From Streptomyces tirandamycinicus (GTDB taxonomy: Bacteria > Actinomycetota > Actinomycetes > Streptomycetales > Streptomycetaceae), in assembly GCF_003097515.1 (NCBI RefSeq), contig NZ_CP029188.1:1913001-1977000 (forward strand): a DNA stretch of 64,000 bases, in the 5' to 3' direction. The notes beneath the pieces are model-generated. The model was given only the letters and a program-made list of their open reading frames with translations. It ran no database searches and was not told where the DNA came from. Positions 9,799 to 18,569 of the stretch are shown piece after piece; the first letter of the stretch is position 1, and every line of letters begins with the position of its first letter. The position numbers and the translations under genes were made by a program.

Positions 9799-10761
9799 TC
9801 AGCGGACCCGGGTCGCGGGGGCCGCCGCGGGGGCGCCGGTACGCCCTCCCGCCGGCGGGTCCCCGCGTCCGGTCGCCGCGGTGACGCCGGGCGGTCTGCC
9901 GGTCGGGATCTGCCCCACCACCGTGGCGACGACCGCGATCGCCATGCCGGTGAGCTGCAGCGGCGTCAGCTCCTGACCGAGCATCGCCCAGCCGATCACG
10001 GCCGCGGTGACCGGTGAGAGTGGGCCGAGCAGCGTCACCGAGGTGGCGGTGAGCCGCTCGATGCCGCGGAACCAGAGCCAGTAGCCGACGGCGGTGCCGG
10101 CCAGGGCGAGATAGGCGTACCCGGCCAGGGCACGGCCGTCGAGCGCGGGCGGCGGTCCCTCGGCGAGCCAGGCCAGCGAGGCGATCAGCAGTCCGCCGGC
10201 GGTGAGCTGCCAGCCGGTCATCGCGAGCGGGCCGACGCCCTCGGGGCGGCCCCAGCGTTTGGTCAGCACCGTCCCCGCGGACATCGACCCCGCGCCCGCG
10301 AGCCCGGCCAGCACTCCGGCGAGATCCAGGGCCGCGCCGGCCCGGAGGACCACCAGGCTCACCCCGAAGACCGCGGCGACGGCGGCCAGAAGCCCCCGTG
10401 CGCTCGGCCGGTCGCCGAGCAGCAGCGCCGCGAGCCCGATGACGCACAGCGGCCCGACCGAGCCCACGACCGCGGCGACCCCGCCGGGCAGGCGGTACGC
10501 GGCGAGGAACAGCAGGGGGAAGAACGCCCCGATGTTGAGCGCGCCGAGCACGGTCGCCTTTCCCCACCAGGCGCCGCGCGGCAGCGTGCGGGTCAGCGCG
10601 AGAAGGGCCAGTCCGGCGGGCAGGGCGCGCATCAGCCCGGTGAAGAGGGGGCGGTCCGGCGGCAGGAGCTCCGTGGTGACGGCGTAGGTGGAGCCCCAGG
10701 CGACCGGGGCGAGCGCGGTCACGGCGACGAGGGCGATGAGGGGGGCTTTTCGGGACGGCAC
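9799..10761 (-). CDS. EamA/DMT-family transporter
   Basis: A 320-aa integral membrane protein with ten predicted hydrophobic helices in two EamA repeats, as in RhtA/YdcZ-type exporters of metabolites or drugs. The first helix carries APVAWGSTYAVTTELLPPDRPLF, cited here by its core WGSTYAV, typical of the family. The GTG at 10761 is chosen because GAAGGGG lies eight bases upstream. The substrate cannot be read from sequence. It is divergent from a MarR-type gene and shares its palindromic operator region, so expression is likely ligand-inducible through that repressor. Confidence 0.88.
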   Translation of the reverse strand: MPSRKAPLIALVAVTALAPVAWGSTYAVTTELLPPDRPLFTGLMRALPAGLALLALTRTLPRGAWWGKATVLGALNIGAFFPLLFLAAYRLPGGVAAVVGSVGPLCVIGLAALLLGDRPSARGLLAAVAAVFGVSLVVLRAGAALDLAGVLAGLAGAGSMSAGTVLTKRWGRPEGVGPLAMTGWQLTAGGLLIASLAWLAEGPPPALDGRALAGYAYLALAGTAVGYWLWFRGIERLTATSVTLLGPLSPVTAAVIGWAMLGQELTPLQLTGMAIAVVATVVGQIPTGRPPGVTAATGRGDPPAGGRTGAPAAAPATRVR

Positions 10762-10791
10762 TTCGGCCCCTTCGGGACGGCGGCGGCATGG

Positions 10792-10871
10792 GTAGCTCAC
10801 TAGCAAGTAGCTTAGCATCAAGCTACTTGCTAGTGAGCTACTAATCATCAAGCAGCTTGCTTGTGAGCGAC
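10792..10871. promoter_or_regulatory. Shared operator: perfect 22-bp inverted repeat plus third diverged copy
   Basis: The left arm 10792-10813 (begins GTAGCTCACTAGCAAG) is the exact reverse complement of 10820-10841, around the 6-base spacer AGCATC. A third copy with four mismatches, in the right-arm orientation, is at 10850-10871 and abuts or overlaps the start region of the MarR gene. The location between divergent transporter and MarR genes makes it the probable MarR operator. The A/T content is clearly higher than its surroundings. Confidence 0.85.
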
Positions 10872-10895
10872 CGGACGTTGGCCGAAAATGGTGCG

Positions 10896-11483
10896 ATGAC
10901 CTCCTCCTCGAAATCCTCGTCGGCCCCGGCGGCCTCGTCGGCCCCGGCGGCCACGAGCTCCTCGACGAACTCGGCATCCCCAGCAGTCTCGGCAGCCGAT
11001 CCCGTGGACGCCATCACCGCACAGTGGGCCACCGTGCGCCCCGATCTGGACACGGTCCCGATGGCCGTCTTCGGACGGATCTACCGGCTGTCCGGCACCA
11101 TGGCCCAGCGCATCGACCGGGCGTACAAGCCGTACGGCGTCTCACGCGGCGAGTTCGACGTGCTCGCGACGCTACGGCGGGCGGGAAAGCCCTACACGCT
11201 CTCGCCGCGCCGGCTGTCGGAGACGCTGATGCTGACCACCGGCGGCATGACGGGGCGGCTGGACCGGCTGGAGCGGGCCGGACTGCTCAGCCGGAGCCCG
11301 GACCCGCACGACCGGCGCGGGCTGCGGGTGACGCTGAGCGAACGCGGCCTCGAGGTGGTGGACGGTGCCGTCGGGGCCGGGCTCGCGGTGCAGCGCGAGG
11401 CGCTGGCGGCGGCCCTCGACGAGTCCGAGGCGGAGCAGCTCGCGGGGCTGCTGCGGAAGCTGCTCAACGCCACCGGGGCCTGA
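10896..11483 (+). CDS. MarR-family transcriptional regulator
   Basis: A winged-helix repressor of 195 aa from ATG 10896. The DNA-binding region includes GVSRGEFDVLATLRRAG, LSPRRLSETLMLTTGGMTGR (recognition helix) and the wing DPHDRRGLRVTLSERG. The N-terminal ~35 residues are an unusual Ser/Ala/Pro-rich tail. The start is uncertain: neither ATG 10896 nor GTG 10863 has a good ribosome site, and translation may be leaderless. It is predicted to repress itself and the divergent EamA exporter through the palindromic sites at 10792-10871. Confidence 0.88.
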   Translation: MTSSSKSSSAPAASSAPAATSSSTNSASPAVSAADPVDAITAQWATVRPDLDTVPMAVFGRIYRLSGTMAQRIDRAYKPYGVSRGEFDVLATLRRAGKPYTLSPRRLSETLMLTTGGMTGRLDRLERAGLLSRSPDPHDRRGLRVTLSERGLEVVDGAVGAGLAVQREALAAALDESEAEQLAGLLRKLLNATGA

Positions 11484-11535
11484 CCGGCGCCCGGCAGGCG
11501 GCGGACTGCCGACCCGCCCCCGCGCTACGGCCGCC

Positions 11536-11610
11536 GGCCGGTCACCACCCGGCCGGTAACCGCCGGGCCGATCATTGTCGAGCCGATCACCACCGGGCCG
11601 ATCACCACCG
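11536..11610. repeat. Five tandem copies of a 15-bp unit
   Basis: Units at 11536, 11551, 11566, 11581 and 11596 follow the consensus GGCCGATCACCACCG; the last two differ at one base and the first three are more diverged. The array sits between the MarR gene and its terminator and encodes no supported protein. Confidence 0.8.
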
Positions 11611-11624
11611 TGCCGTGGACGGCA

Positions 11625-11662
11625 CGAGGGCGCCGCACGGTGTGTACCGTACGGCGCCCTCG
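11625..11662. terminator. Hairpin between convergent genes
   Basis: CGAGGGCGCCG pairs with CGGCGCCCTCG, extended by the inner pair ACGGT / ACCGT around GTGT. This gives about 16 bp of nearly continuous stem between the MarR gene and the convergent small membrane protein gene. Confidence 0.75.
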
Positions 11663-11733
11663 CGGCGTTCCACGGTGCGGCGCCGCGTCCGCGGCGCCCG
11701 CGGGCCCGGATTCCCGGGCCGGGCGTCAGGAGG

Positions 11734-11976
11734 TCAGGCCTGCTTCCTGCCGGGCCGGTCGGACTTGTCGAGGACCATCACCAGGCCCGCGATCAGCACG
11801 AACAGCGCGATCGGCGCCACGACGAACAGGCCGAGCGTCTCGGCCACGCTCAGACCGGTACCCGGGTCGTCGCCGTCGTCACGGGTCAGAGCGAGCGCGG
11901 GGGACGACATGAGCAGCATCATCAGCGTCGTACCGGCCGCGACGGCGCCGGTGCGCAGGGCGTTCTTCTTGTCCAC
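11734..11976 (-). CDS. Small membrane protein with signal sequence
   Basis: An 80-aa protein from GTG 11976. It has a basic N-terminus (MDKKNALRTG), a hydrophobic signal region ending MSSPALALT, a short acidic loop (RDDGDDPGTG), then one transmembrane segment (LFVVAPIALFVLIAGLVMVL) and a basic tail KSDRPGRKQA. The likely topology is a cleaved signal peptide with a short external loop and a cytoplasmic tail. No function is recognised. It begins 20 bases after the malQ stop and so is probably the last gene of the malQ transcript; a terminator follows. The ribosome site is weak. Confidence 0.75.
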   Translation of the reverse strand: MDKKNALRTGAVAAGTTLMMLLMSSPALALTRDDGDDPGTGLSVAETLGLFVVAPIALFVLIAGLVMVLDKSDRPGRKQA

Positions 11977-11996
11977 GGGGCAAACGTAGCGAACGG

Positions 11997-14171
11997 CTAG
12001 GACGGCCGCGCGCCCGGGGTGCCCGAACGGGGCGCGGGCTCCGGCCGGAACACGCCCATGAGCGCGTGCAGCCTCGGCGAGGCGGCCAGGTCCTCCAGGG
12101 TCATCGGGCGGCCGGCGGCGTCCGCGACGGGCAGCCGCCAGTTCGGGTACTGGTCCCAGGTACCGGGCAGGTTCTGCGGACGCCGGTCCCCCACGGCGTC
12201 CGGCAGCCAGACACCCACCATGCGGGCCGGGGTCCGCAGCAGGAACCGGTACACCGCGCGGATCCCGCCCTCCTCGTCGTGGCTGCCCTCCGGCAGCAGC
12301 CCGAGCCGGGCCAGGCACGCGCGCCACTCGGCCACCTCGGCGGAGTCCTCCCGGCGCTCCTGGTCCAGCGGCCGGGTGAGCAGGCCCAGCCGGTGGCGCA
12401 GCGCCACGTGCTCGCCCGTGAGGCGGGCCGCGGTGGACGGCAGGTCGTGGGTGGTGGCCGTGGCCACACAGCCCTCGCGCCAGTCCTCGGGCGGCAGCGG
12501 CCGGCCGCCGCCCGCCCAGTCGCGTTCGAACCAGAGCACGGACGTGCCGAGCACCCCCCGGCGCGACAGCGCCTCGCGCACGCCGCACTCGACGGTGCCC
12601 AGGTCTTCCCCTATCACGACCGCCCCGGCGCGGCGGGCCTCCAGGACCAGGACGGCGAGCATCGCCTCGGCGTCGTAGCGGACGTAGGTGCCTTCGGTGG
12701 GCCGGGCTCCGGCGGGGACCCACCAGAGCCGGAACAGGCCCATGACGTGGTCGAGGCGCAGCGCGCCCGCGTGCCGCAGCAGCCCGCGCAGCAGCCCCCG
12801 GAAGGGGGCGTAGCCGGAGGCGGCGAGGACGTCGGGCCGCCAGGGCGGCAGGCCCCAGTCCTGGCCGCGGGCGTTGAACGCGTCGGGCGGGGCGCCCACC
12901 GACATGCCCGCGGCGAAGGCGTCCTGCTCGGCCCAGGCGTCCGCGCCGTCCGGGTGCACGCCGACCGCGAGGTCGTGCACGATCCCGACGGCCATCCCGG
13001 CGCCGCGGGCCGCCGCCGCGGCCGCCGCCAGCTGCTCGTCCGTCAGCCAGGCGAGCCGGCAGTGGAAGTCGACGCGGTCCATGAGGTCCCCGCGGGCGCG
13101 GGCCGTCTCCGGGGAGCGCGGGTCGCGCAGGCCCTCGGGCCAGGTGTGCCAGTCGGGGCCGTGCACCTCGGCGAGGGCGCACCAGGTGGCGTGGTCGTCC
13201 AGCGCCCGGCCCCGCTCGGCCAGATAGGCGCAGTACGCGGCCCGGCGGCCGGGACCGAGGGGAACCCGCGCCACCAGCTCCAGCGCCCGGGCCTTGAGCC
13301 GCCACACGGCGTCCCGGTCGATCAGCGCGCCCTTCTCCAGGACGGAGGCGCGCAGTTCGGCGGCCTTCTCCAGGATCGCGTCCAGCCGGTACCGGTCCTG
13401 GCCGGTGACGTACGCGTACTCGGGGATGTCCTCGATCCGCAGATGCACCGGGTCGGGGAAGCGGCGCGAGGACGGGCGGTAGGGGGACGGGTCGGCCGGC
13501 TCGCCGGGCACGGCCGCGTGCAGCGGGTTGACCTGCACGAATCCCGATCCGAGACAGCGGCCGGCCCAGGACGCCAGCTCGCCGAGGTCCCCGAGGTCGC
13601 CCATGCCCCAGGAACGTGCGGACAGCAGCGAGTACAGCTGCACCAGAAAGCCGTGGACCCGCTCCGCGGGCTGGTCCACGGCCTCGGGGGCGACGACGAG
13701 CGCGGCGCTGCCGGTGCGTCCGCCGTCCGTCCTGACAGTCAGCCGGTGCACCCCGGCGGGCAGTTGCGCCCAGCGGTGCGCCGCGGACGGGCCGCCCCCG
13801 GCGGGGGCGGGACGCTCCGCGGCCGGATTGCCGCCGGTTTCCGGTGCGGGTGCGCCGGGGGCGAGTTCGCGCCATTCCAGCAGGCCGCCGTCCTCCAGGT
13901 CCACGCGGACCCGGGAGCCGGGCGGGACGGCGACGGGGGGAGGCCCGGTGGCGGGGAGCCACGCGACCACGGTCGGCGGGAGCAGCCGTTCCCCGGCCGC
14001 GGATTCGGCTGCCGTGAGGGCGGCGCGGACCGCTTCCGGCGTGGCGGCGTCCACGCCGAGAGCGGCGAGCACCGCGACGACCGTGGAGTCGGGGACGGGG
14101 ACGGTGACGCCCGCCGAGGGCGAGTACGTGGTGGCGACACCGTGCAGCGCGGCGAGCCGGGCCAGGCCCAT
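11997..14171 (-). CDS. malQ: 4-alpha-glucanotransferase (amylomaltase, GH77)
   Basis: Cytosolic disproportionating enzyme transferring maltodextrin segments between alpha-1,4-glucans. At 724 aa it has the N-terminal extension usual for actinobacterial MalQ. GH77 features: SWGMGDLGDL near residue 190, FVQVNPLHA, ALRLDHVMGLFRLWWVP (nucleophile Asp), VIGEDLGTV (acid/base Glu) and ATTTHDLPS (third carboxylate). The ATG at 14171 directly abuts the TGA of the upstream small ORF, with GGAG seven bases upstream inside that ORF, so translation is coupled to it. Confidence 0.93.
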   Translation of the reverse strand: MGLARLAALHGVATTYSPSAGVTVPVPDSTVVAVLAALGVDAATPEAVRAALTAAESAAGERLLPPTVVAWLPATGPPPVAVPPGSRVRVDLEDGGLLEWRELAPGAPAPETGGNPAAERPAPAGGGPSAAHRWAQLPAGVHRLTVRTDGGRTGSAALVVAPEAVDQPAERVHGFLVQLYSLLSARSWGMGDLGDLGELASWAGRCLGSGFVQVNPLHAAVPGEPADPSPYRPSSRRFPDPVHLRIEDIPEYAYVTGQDRYRLDAILEKAAELRASVLEKGALIDRDAVWRLKARALELVARVPLGPGRRAAYCAYLAERGRALDDHATWCALAEVHGPDWHTWPEGLRDPRSPETARARGDLMDRVDFHCRLAWLTDEQLAAAAAAARGAGMAVGIVHDLAVGVHPDGADAWAEQDAFAAGMSVGAPPDAFNARGQDWGLPPWRPDVLAASGYAPFRGLLRGLLRHAGALRLDHVMGLFRLWWVPAGARPTEGTYVRYDAEAMLAVLVLEARRAGAVVIGEDLGTVECGVREALSRRGVLGTSVLWFERDWAGGGRPLPPEDWREGCVATATTHDLPSTAARLTGEHVALRHRLGLLTRPLDQERREDSAEVAEWRACLARLGLLPEGSHDEEGGIRAVYRFLLRTPARMVGVWLPDAVGDRRPQNLPGTWDQYPNWRLPVADAAGRPMTLEDLAASPRLHALMGVFRPEPAPRSGTPGARPS

Positions 14172-14429
14172 TCAGACTCCTGGGGACTCCGAGCCCCCGG
14201 CGTCGCCGGTGGCGGTGGGTTCGCTGGTGAGGGGGGCGGCGTCCACGAGAGGGGGCTCGCTGGTGAGCGGCAGGGCGGCGGCGAGCGGCGGCTCGCTGGT
14301 GAGCGGACCGGCGGCGAGCGGCGGCTCGCCGGTCAGGGGCGGTACCGAGGTCAGCGGCGGCTCGCTGGTCAGCGGGCCGAGAACCTGTTTGGACAGGGCG
14401 GGGAGCAGAAGCTGTGCGGGTGCGGCCAC
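14172..14429 (-). CDS. 85-aa repeat protein coupled to malQ
   Basis: GTG 14429 has GAGGAGG six bases upstream, and the TGA stop touches the malQ ATG, strong signs of a real gene. The product starts MAAPAQLLLPALSKQVLG and then consists of repeats of the type PLTSEPPL (seven variants, including PLTSVPPL and PLTGEPPL) with short Ala/Gly spacers, ending in an acidic tail. It lacks a clear signal peptide and has no recognised domain. Pro/Thr/Ser/Glu composition suggests an extended chain. Function unknown; the repeat number may vary between strains. Confidence 0.65.
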   Translation of the reverse strand: MAAPAQLLLPALSKQVLGPLTSEPPLTSVPPLTGEPPLAAGPLTSEPPLAAALPLTSEPPLVDAAPLTSEPTATGDAGGSESPGV

Positions 14430-14683
14430 GGAGGGCCTCCTCACGATGGGCAACAGGACATTCGCAGCCCTACCCAGTGGGCACGGCCGCAGACGTACAC
14501 CTCTCGTCAACGTGTTCCGTGTCACATTCTGCTGCACGCAGGGAAGTTGGACGGGCCGCTCGCGACTCGCGCGCGCCGATGGGCAAATACGACACAACCG
14601 TCAGCCGCATTGACACCTTCACCACCGCGGTGGTGGGCTCGATCCCGATTCACGGGGCACGGGGAGTCGAGGGGAGACCGGAC

Positions 14684-17608
14684 GTGCGGTTCGGGCGCAG
14701 GAAGCAGACGGCGACCGCCGTCGCCGTCGCCGTGATCGGCGGGCTGCTGGGGACGGCTCCCGGGGCCCTCGCCGCCCCGGAGGTACCCGGCTCCACCAGC
14801 ACGGCCACCCCCGAGCGGGAGGCCGCCGGGACGCCGCCGCAGATCTGGCCCCGTCCGCAGACGCTCAGGGCCACCGGGCCCGCCGTGCCGCTGGGTGAGG
14901 ATGTGACGCTGCTGGCGGCCCCGGACGCCGACCCCTACGCCGTCGAGACCGTGCGCGAGGCGCTGCGCGCCGCCGGGGTGCGGAACGTCCACACGGAGCT
15001 GCCCGGGCGCGGCACGCTGCTCCGTCTCGGCGGAACCGGAGCACTCGAGGCGCTGCGCGCCCTGCGGGTACCCGAACGCGCCGATCTGCCCCGGGGCGGC
15101 TACCGGATCGGCACCGGCCGGATCGCCGGACGCGACACCGTCGCCGTGGACGGAGTCGGCGCGGACGGGCTCTTCCACGGGGCCCAGACGCTGCGGCAGC
15201 TCGCCGTGAACGGCACCGTGCCCGGTGTGGCCGTACGGGACTGGCCCGGCACGGCCGTCCGCGGGGTGACCGAGGGCTTCTACGGCCGGCCGTGGAGCCA
15301 CCAGCAGCGGCTGGCGCAGCTCGACTTCATGGGCCGCACCAAACAGAACCGCTACCTCTACGCACCGGGCGACGACGCGTTCCGGCAGGCCCGCTGGCGC
15401 GAACCGTACCCCGCCGCCCAACGCGCCGAGTTCCGCGAGCTGGCCGAGCGGGCCCGGCGCAACCATGTGACGCTCGCCTGGGCCGTCGCCCCCGCCCAGT
15501 CCATGTGCCTGGCCTCCGACGACGACGTGAAGGCGCTCAAGCGCAAGATCGACGCGATGTGGGCGCTCGGTGTGCGCGCCTTCCAGCTGCAGTTCCAGGA
15601 CGTCAGCTACAGCGAGTGGCACTGCGGCCGGGACCCCGACACCTTCGGTTCCGGCCCGGGCGCCGCGGCCCGGGCGCACGCGCGGCTCGCCGGGGAGATC
15701 GCCGGGCACCTCGCCGAACGCCACCCCGGCGCCGAGCCGCTGACGGTGATGCCCACGGAGTTCTACCAGGACGGCGCGACCGAGTACCGCACGGCGCTCG
15801 CCGAGCTGCTGGACCCCGCCGTCCAGGTCGCCTGGACGGGGGTCGGGGTCGTTCCGCGCACCATCACCGGACGGGAACTGGCCGGGGCCCGGCGGGTGTT
15901 CGGCCGCGCGATGGTCACCATGGACAACTACCCCGTCAACGACTATGCGCAGGGCCGCATCTTCCTCGGGCCCTACACCGGACGGGAGCCGGCCGTCGCG
16001 TCCGGCTCCGCCGCGCTGCTCGCCAACGCCATGGAGCAGCCGACGGTGTCCCGCATCCCGCTGTTCACCGCAGCCGACTACGCCTGGAACCCGAAGGGCT
16101 ACCGGCCCCAGGAGTCCTGGCACGCGGCGGTGGACGACCTCGCGGGCGGCGACCCGCGGACCCGGGAGGCGCTCGGCGCGCTCGCCGGGAACCACACCTC
16201 GTCCATCCTCGGCTCCACCGAGTCCGCGTACCTCCAGCCCCTGATGGCCGAGTTCTGGCGCTCGCGCACCACCGACGACGCCAAGGCCAGGGACGAGGCG
16301 GCGCGGCGGCTGCGGGCGGCGTTCACCGTGATGCGGGAGGCCCCGGAGCGGCTGGCCCCGCTCGACGCCGAAGTGGGTCCCTGGCTGGACCAGCTGGCGC
16401 GCTACGGCACCGCCGGGGAACTCGCCGTCGACATGCTGCAGGCCCAGGCGCGCGGCGACGGCGAGACCGCCTGGCGGACGTCGCTGGCGCTCACCCCCGT
16501 GCGCACCGAGATCGGCCGGGGGAAGGTGACCGTCGGCAAGGGCGTGCTCGACCCCTTCCTCACCCGGGTGGCGAAGGAGTCGGCGACGTGGACGGGCGCC
16601 GACCGCAGGCCGGGCCCGGTGACCCGTACCGGCGACGCGTACACGGTCCGGCTGGACCGCGCCCGGCCCGTGGAGGCCGTGACCGCGATGACCGAGCCCG
16701 GTCCGGACGGCGCCGCGGGCACGCTGGAGGCGCATGTCCCGGGCCAGGGCTGGCGGACGCTCGGCGGGCTCGCGGCATCCGGCTGGACCCAGAGCCGCCT
16801 GAGGGGGCTGCGCGCGGACGCCCTCCGGATCACCGGGGCACCGGCGGCGCCCTCGGTGCACGCGCTCGTGCCGTGGTTCGCCGACGAGCCCCAGGCCCGG
16901 CTCGCCCTCGGCCGCGGCGAGCTGGACGCGCCGATCGGCGGCGGCCCGCAGCGCACCGAGGCGTACGTCGACGCCCAGCGGCCGGACGAGGTGCGCGGCG
17001 CGCTCACCGCCAGGGCGCCGAAGGGCATCAGGGTGGCCGTGCCGAAGGAGGTGCGGGCGCCCCGCGGCCGGCGTACGGCCGTGCCCGTCGAGGTGACGGT
17101 GCCGCCGGGGACCCCCGCGGGCGAGTACGAGGTGCCGCTCGCCTTCGGAGGGGAGGAGAGCACGCTGACCGTACGGGCCTACCCGGCGACCGGCGGCCCC
17201 GACCTGTTCCGGACGGCGGCGGCGTCGTCGTCCGGGGACGAGACCCCCGACTTCCCGGCCGCCGCCGCCACGGACGGCGACCCCGGCACCCGCTGGTCCT
17301 CCCCCGCGGAGGACGGCGCCTGGTGGCAGGCGGAACTCCCCCGGCCGGCCCGGCTGGGCCAGGTGGTCCTGCACTGGCAGGAGGCGCATGCGGCGAGCTA
17401 CCGCATCCAGGTCTCGGGCGACGGGCGCACCTGGCGCACCGCCGCCACCGTCCGCGACGGCAGGGGCGGCCACGAGTCGGTCCGCCTGGACGCGCCGGGA
17501 ACCCGTTTCGTCCGGGTGCAGGGTGACGCGCGGGCGACGCGCTTCGGCTACTCGCTGTGGTCGGTCGAGGGGTACGCGGTGTCGGAGCAGGGCGCCGGCG
17601 AACCCTGA
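14684..17608 (+). CDS. Secreted GH84-type beta-N-acetylglucosaminidase with CBM32
   Basis: A 974-aa exported protein. GTG 14684 is chosen for GGGGAG seven bases upstream; it gives a signal peptide (core VAVAVIGGLLGTAPGALAA). Residues about 50-180 are a GH20b/GH84 N-terminal domain, followed by the GH84 barrel starting GVTEGFYGRPWSHQQRL. A helical region follows, then an NEW3-like beta domain (about 775-830), and a C-terminal discoidin/CBM32 domain (about 840-970, AATDGDPGTRWSSP). The usual catalytic Asp-Asp pair is Gln305-Asp306 here (LQFQDVSY), so the residue that normally polarises the acetamido group is replaced. The acid/base Asp is kept. It may act on extracellular GlcNAc-containing glycans, or be a modified or weak enzyme. 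Confidence 0.85.
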   Translation: MRFGRRKQTATAVAVAVIGGLLGTAPGALAAPEVPGSTSTATPEREAAGTPPQIWPRPQTLRATGPAVPLGEDVTLLAAPDADPYAVETVREALRAAGVRNVHTELPGRGTLLRLGGTGALEALRALRVPERADLPRGGYRIGTGRIAGRDTVAVDGVGADGLFHGAQTLRQLAVNGTVPGVAVRDWPGTAVRGVTEGFYGRPWSHQQRLAQLDFMGRTKQNRYLYAPGDDAFRQARWREPYPAAQRAEFRELAERARRNHVTLAWAVAPAQSMCLASDDDVKALKRKIDAMWALGVRAFQLQFQDVSYSEWHCGRDPDTFGSGPGAAARAHARLAGEIAGHLAERHPGAEPLTVMPTEFYQDGATEYRTALAELLDPAVQVAWTGVGVVPRTITGRELAGARRVFGRAMVTMDNYPVNDYAQGRIFLGPYTGREPAVASGSAALLANAMEQPTVSRIPLFTAADYAWNPKGYRPQESWHAAVDDLAGGDPRTREALGALAGNHTSSILGSTESAYLQPLMAEFWRSRTTDDAKARDEAARRLRAAFTVMREAPERLAPLDAEVGPWLDQLARYGTAGELAVDMLQAQARGDGETAWRTSLALTPVRTEIGRGKVTVGKGVLDPFLTRVAKESATWTGADRRPGPVTRTGDAYTVRLDRARPVEAVTAMTEPGPDGAAGTLEAHVPGQGWRTLGGLAASGWTQSRLRGLRADALRITGAPAAPSVHALVPWFADEPQARLALGRGELDAPIGGGPQRTEAYVDAQRPDEVRGALTARAPKGIRVAVPKEVRAPRGRRTAVPVEVTVPPGTPAGEYEVPLAFGGEESTLTVRAYPATGGPDLFRTAAASSSGDETPDFPAAAATDGDPGTRWSSPAEDGAWWQAELPRPARLGQVVLHWQEAHAASYRIQVSGDGRTWRTAATVRDGRGGHESVRLDAPGTRFVRVQGDARATRFGYSLWSVEGYAVSEQGAGEP

Positions 17609-17694
17609 CCGCCCCGGCGGCGGCGCCCCGAGCCGGGCACGGCAGCGCGCGCCCGGTGGCCCGGAGCGCGCGCACACGACAGTGGCCCGGATCC

Positions 17695-18231
17695 TCAGGC
17701 GGAGATGCCGTCGATCCGGGCCATCGCGTCGTCCGCGCCGTACGGCTGCAGGTATGGCAGCCAGCGCGGGTCCCTATGCCCGGTGCCGATGATGCGCCAG
17801 GCGAGCCCGCTCGGCGGGGCGGGTTGGTGCCGCAGCCGCCAGCCCAGCTCGCGCAGGTGCCGGTCGGCCTTGACGTGGTTGCAGCGGCGGCACGCCGCCA
17901 CCACGTTGTCCCAGACGTGCTGACCGCCGCGACTGCGCGGAACGACGTGGTCGACGCTGGTTGCGACGCCACCGCAGTACATGCAGCGGCCCCCGTCGCG
18001 GGCGAACAGCGCGCGACGGGTCAGAGGAACGGGCCCCCGGTAGGGGACCCGGACGAAACGCTTGAGCCGGACCACGCTGGGCGCGGGGATCACCCGGGTC
18101 GCGCTGTGCATGAAGGCGCCGGACTCCTCGAGGCAGACGGCCTTGTTCTCGAGGACGAGGACGAGCGCGCGGCGGAGCGGTACGACGCCGAGCGGCTCGT
18201 ACGACGCGTTGAGGACCAGGACATGCGGCAC
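17695..18231 (-). CDS. HNH endonuclease
   Basis: A 178-aa protein from GTG 18231 with GGAGGC four bases upstream. It starts MPHVLVLNASYEPL and carries a complete HNH module: CMYCGG zinc knuckle, SVDHVVPRSRGG with the catalytic DH, WDNVVAACRRCNHVKADR with N and second CxxC. This family is widely conserved in actinobacteria as a stand-alone chromosomal gene of unknown biological role. It is not obviously part of a restriction or phage module here. Confidence 0.9.
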   Translation of the reverse strand: MPHVLVLNASYEPLGVVPLRRALVLVLENKAVCLEESGAFMHSATRVIPAPSVVRLKRFVRVPYRGPVPLTRRALFARDGGRCMYCGGVATSVDHVVPRSRGGQHVWDNVVAACRRCNHVKADRHLRELGWRLRHQPAPPSGLAWRIIGTGHRDPRWLPYLQPYGADDAMARIDGISA

Positions 18232-18431
18232 GGATGCCTCCTTGTACGCCGGCGGCGCGTGGCTCGCGCCGGGACGATCTGTACTCAGTCTCTCCTCATG
18301 CCTGGTCGAAGCGCCACTACGTACCCGTAACGGGCCGGAGGGATTTTGTGTGCGCTCGGCCACAGCGGATGCGGGCTTCCTTTCGGCGACGGACGGCAGC
18401 GGCCGGATCACGCCGGACGCGAGGTCGCCGC

Positions 18432-18569
18432 GGTGAGGCGCGTCTCTCCCCCGTGGTGAGCCGCGTCTGCCCTTTGTGGTGAGGCGCGTCTCCCCCTTGT
18501 GGTGAGCCACGCCTCGCTCTTGTGGTGAGGCGCGTCTCTCGCTCGCGGTGAGCCTCGTCTCTCCCTTGC
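18432..18569. repeat. Six tandem 23-bp repeats with two alternating unit types
   Basis: Units start at 18432, 18455, 18478, 18501, 18524 and 18547, all beginning GGTGAG. Odd units continue GCGCGTCTC, even units CCNCGYCTS, so the array is really three copies of a 46-bp dimer. It lies between the divergent HNH and mscS genes, close to both promoters. Confidence 0.9.

Noticed and set aside
18432..18569. CRISPR array
   Set aside because: The 23-bp units are directly adjacent with no unique spacers, and no cas genes are present.
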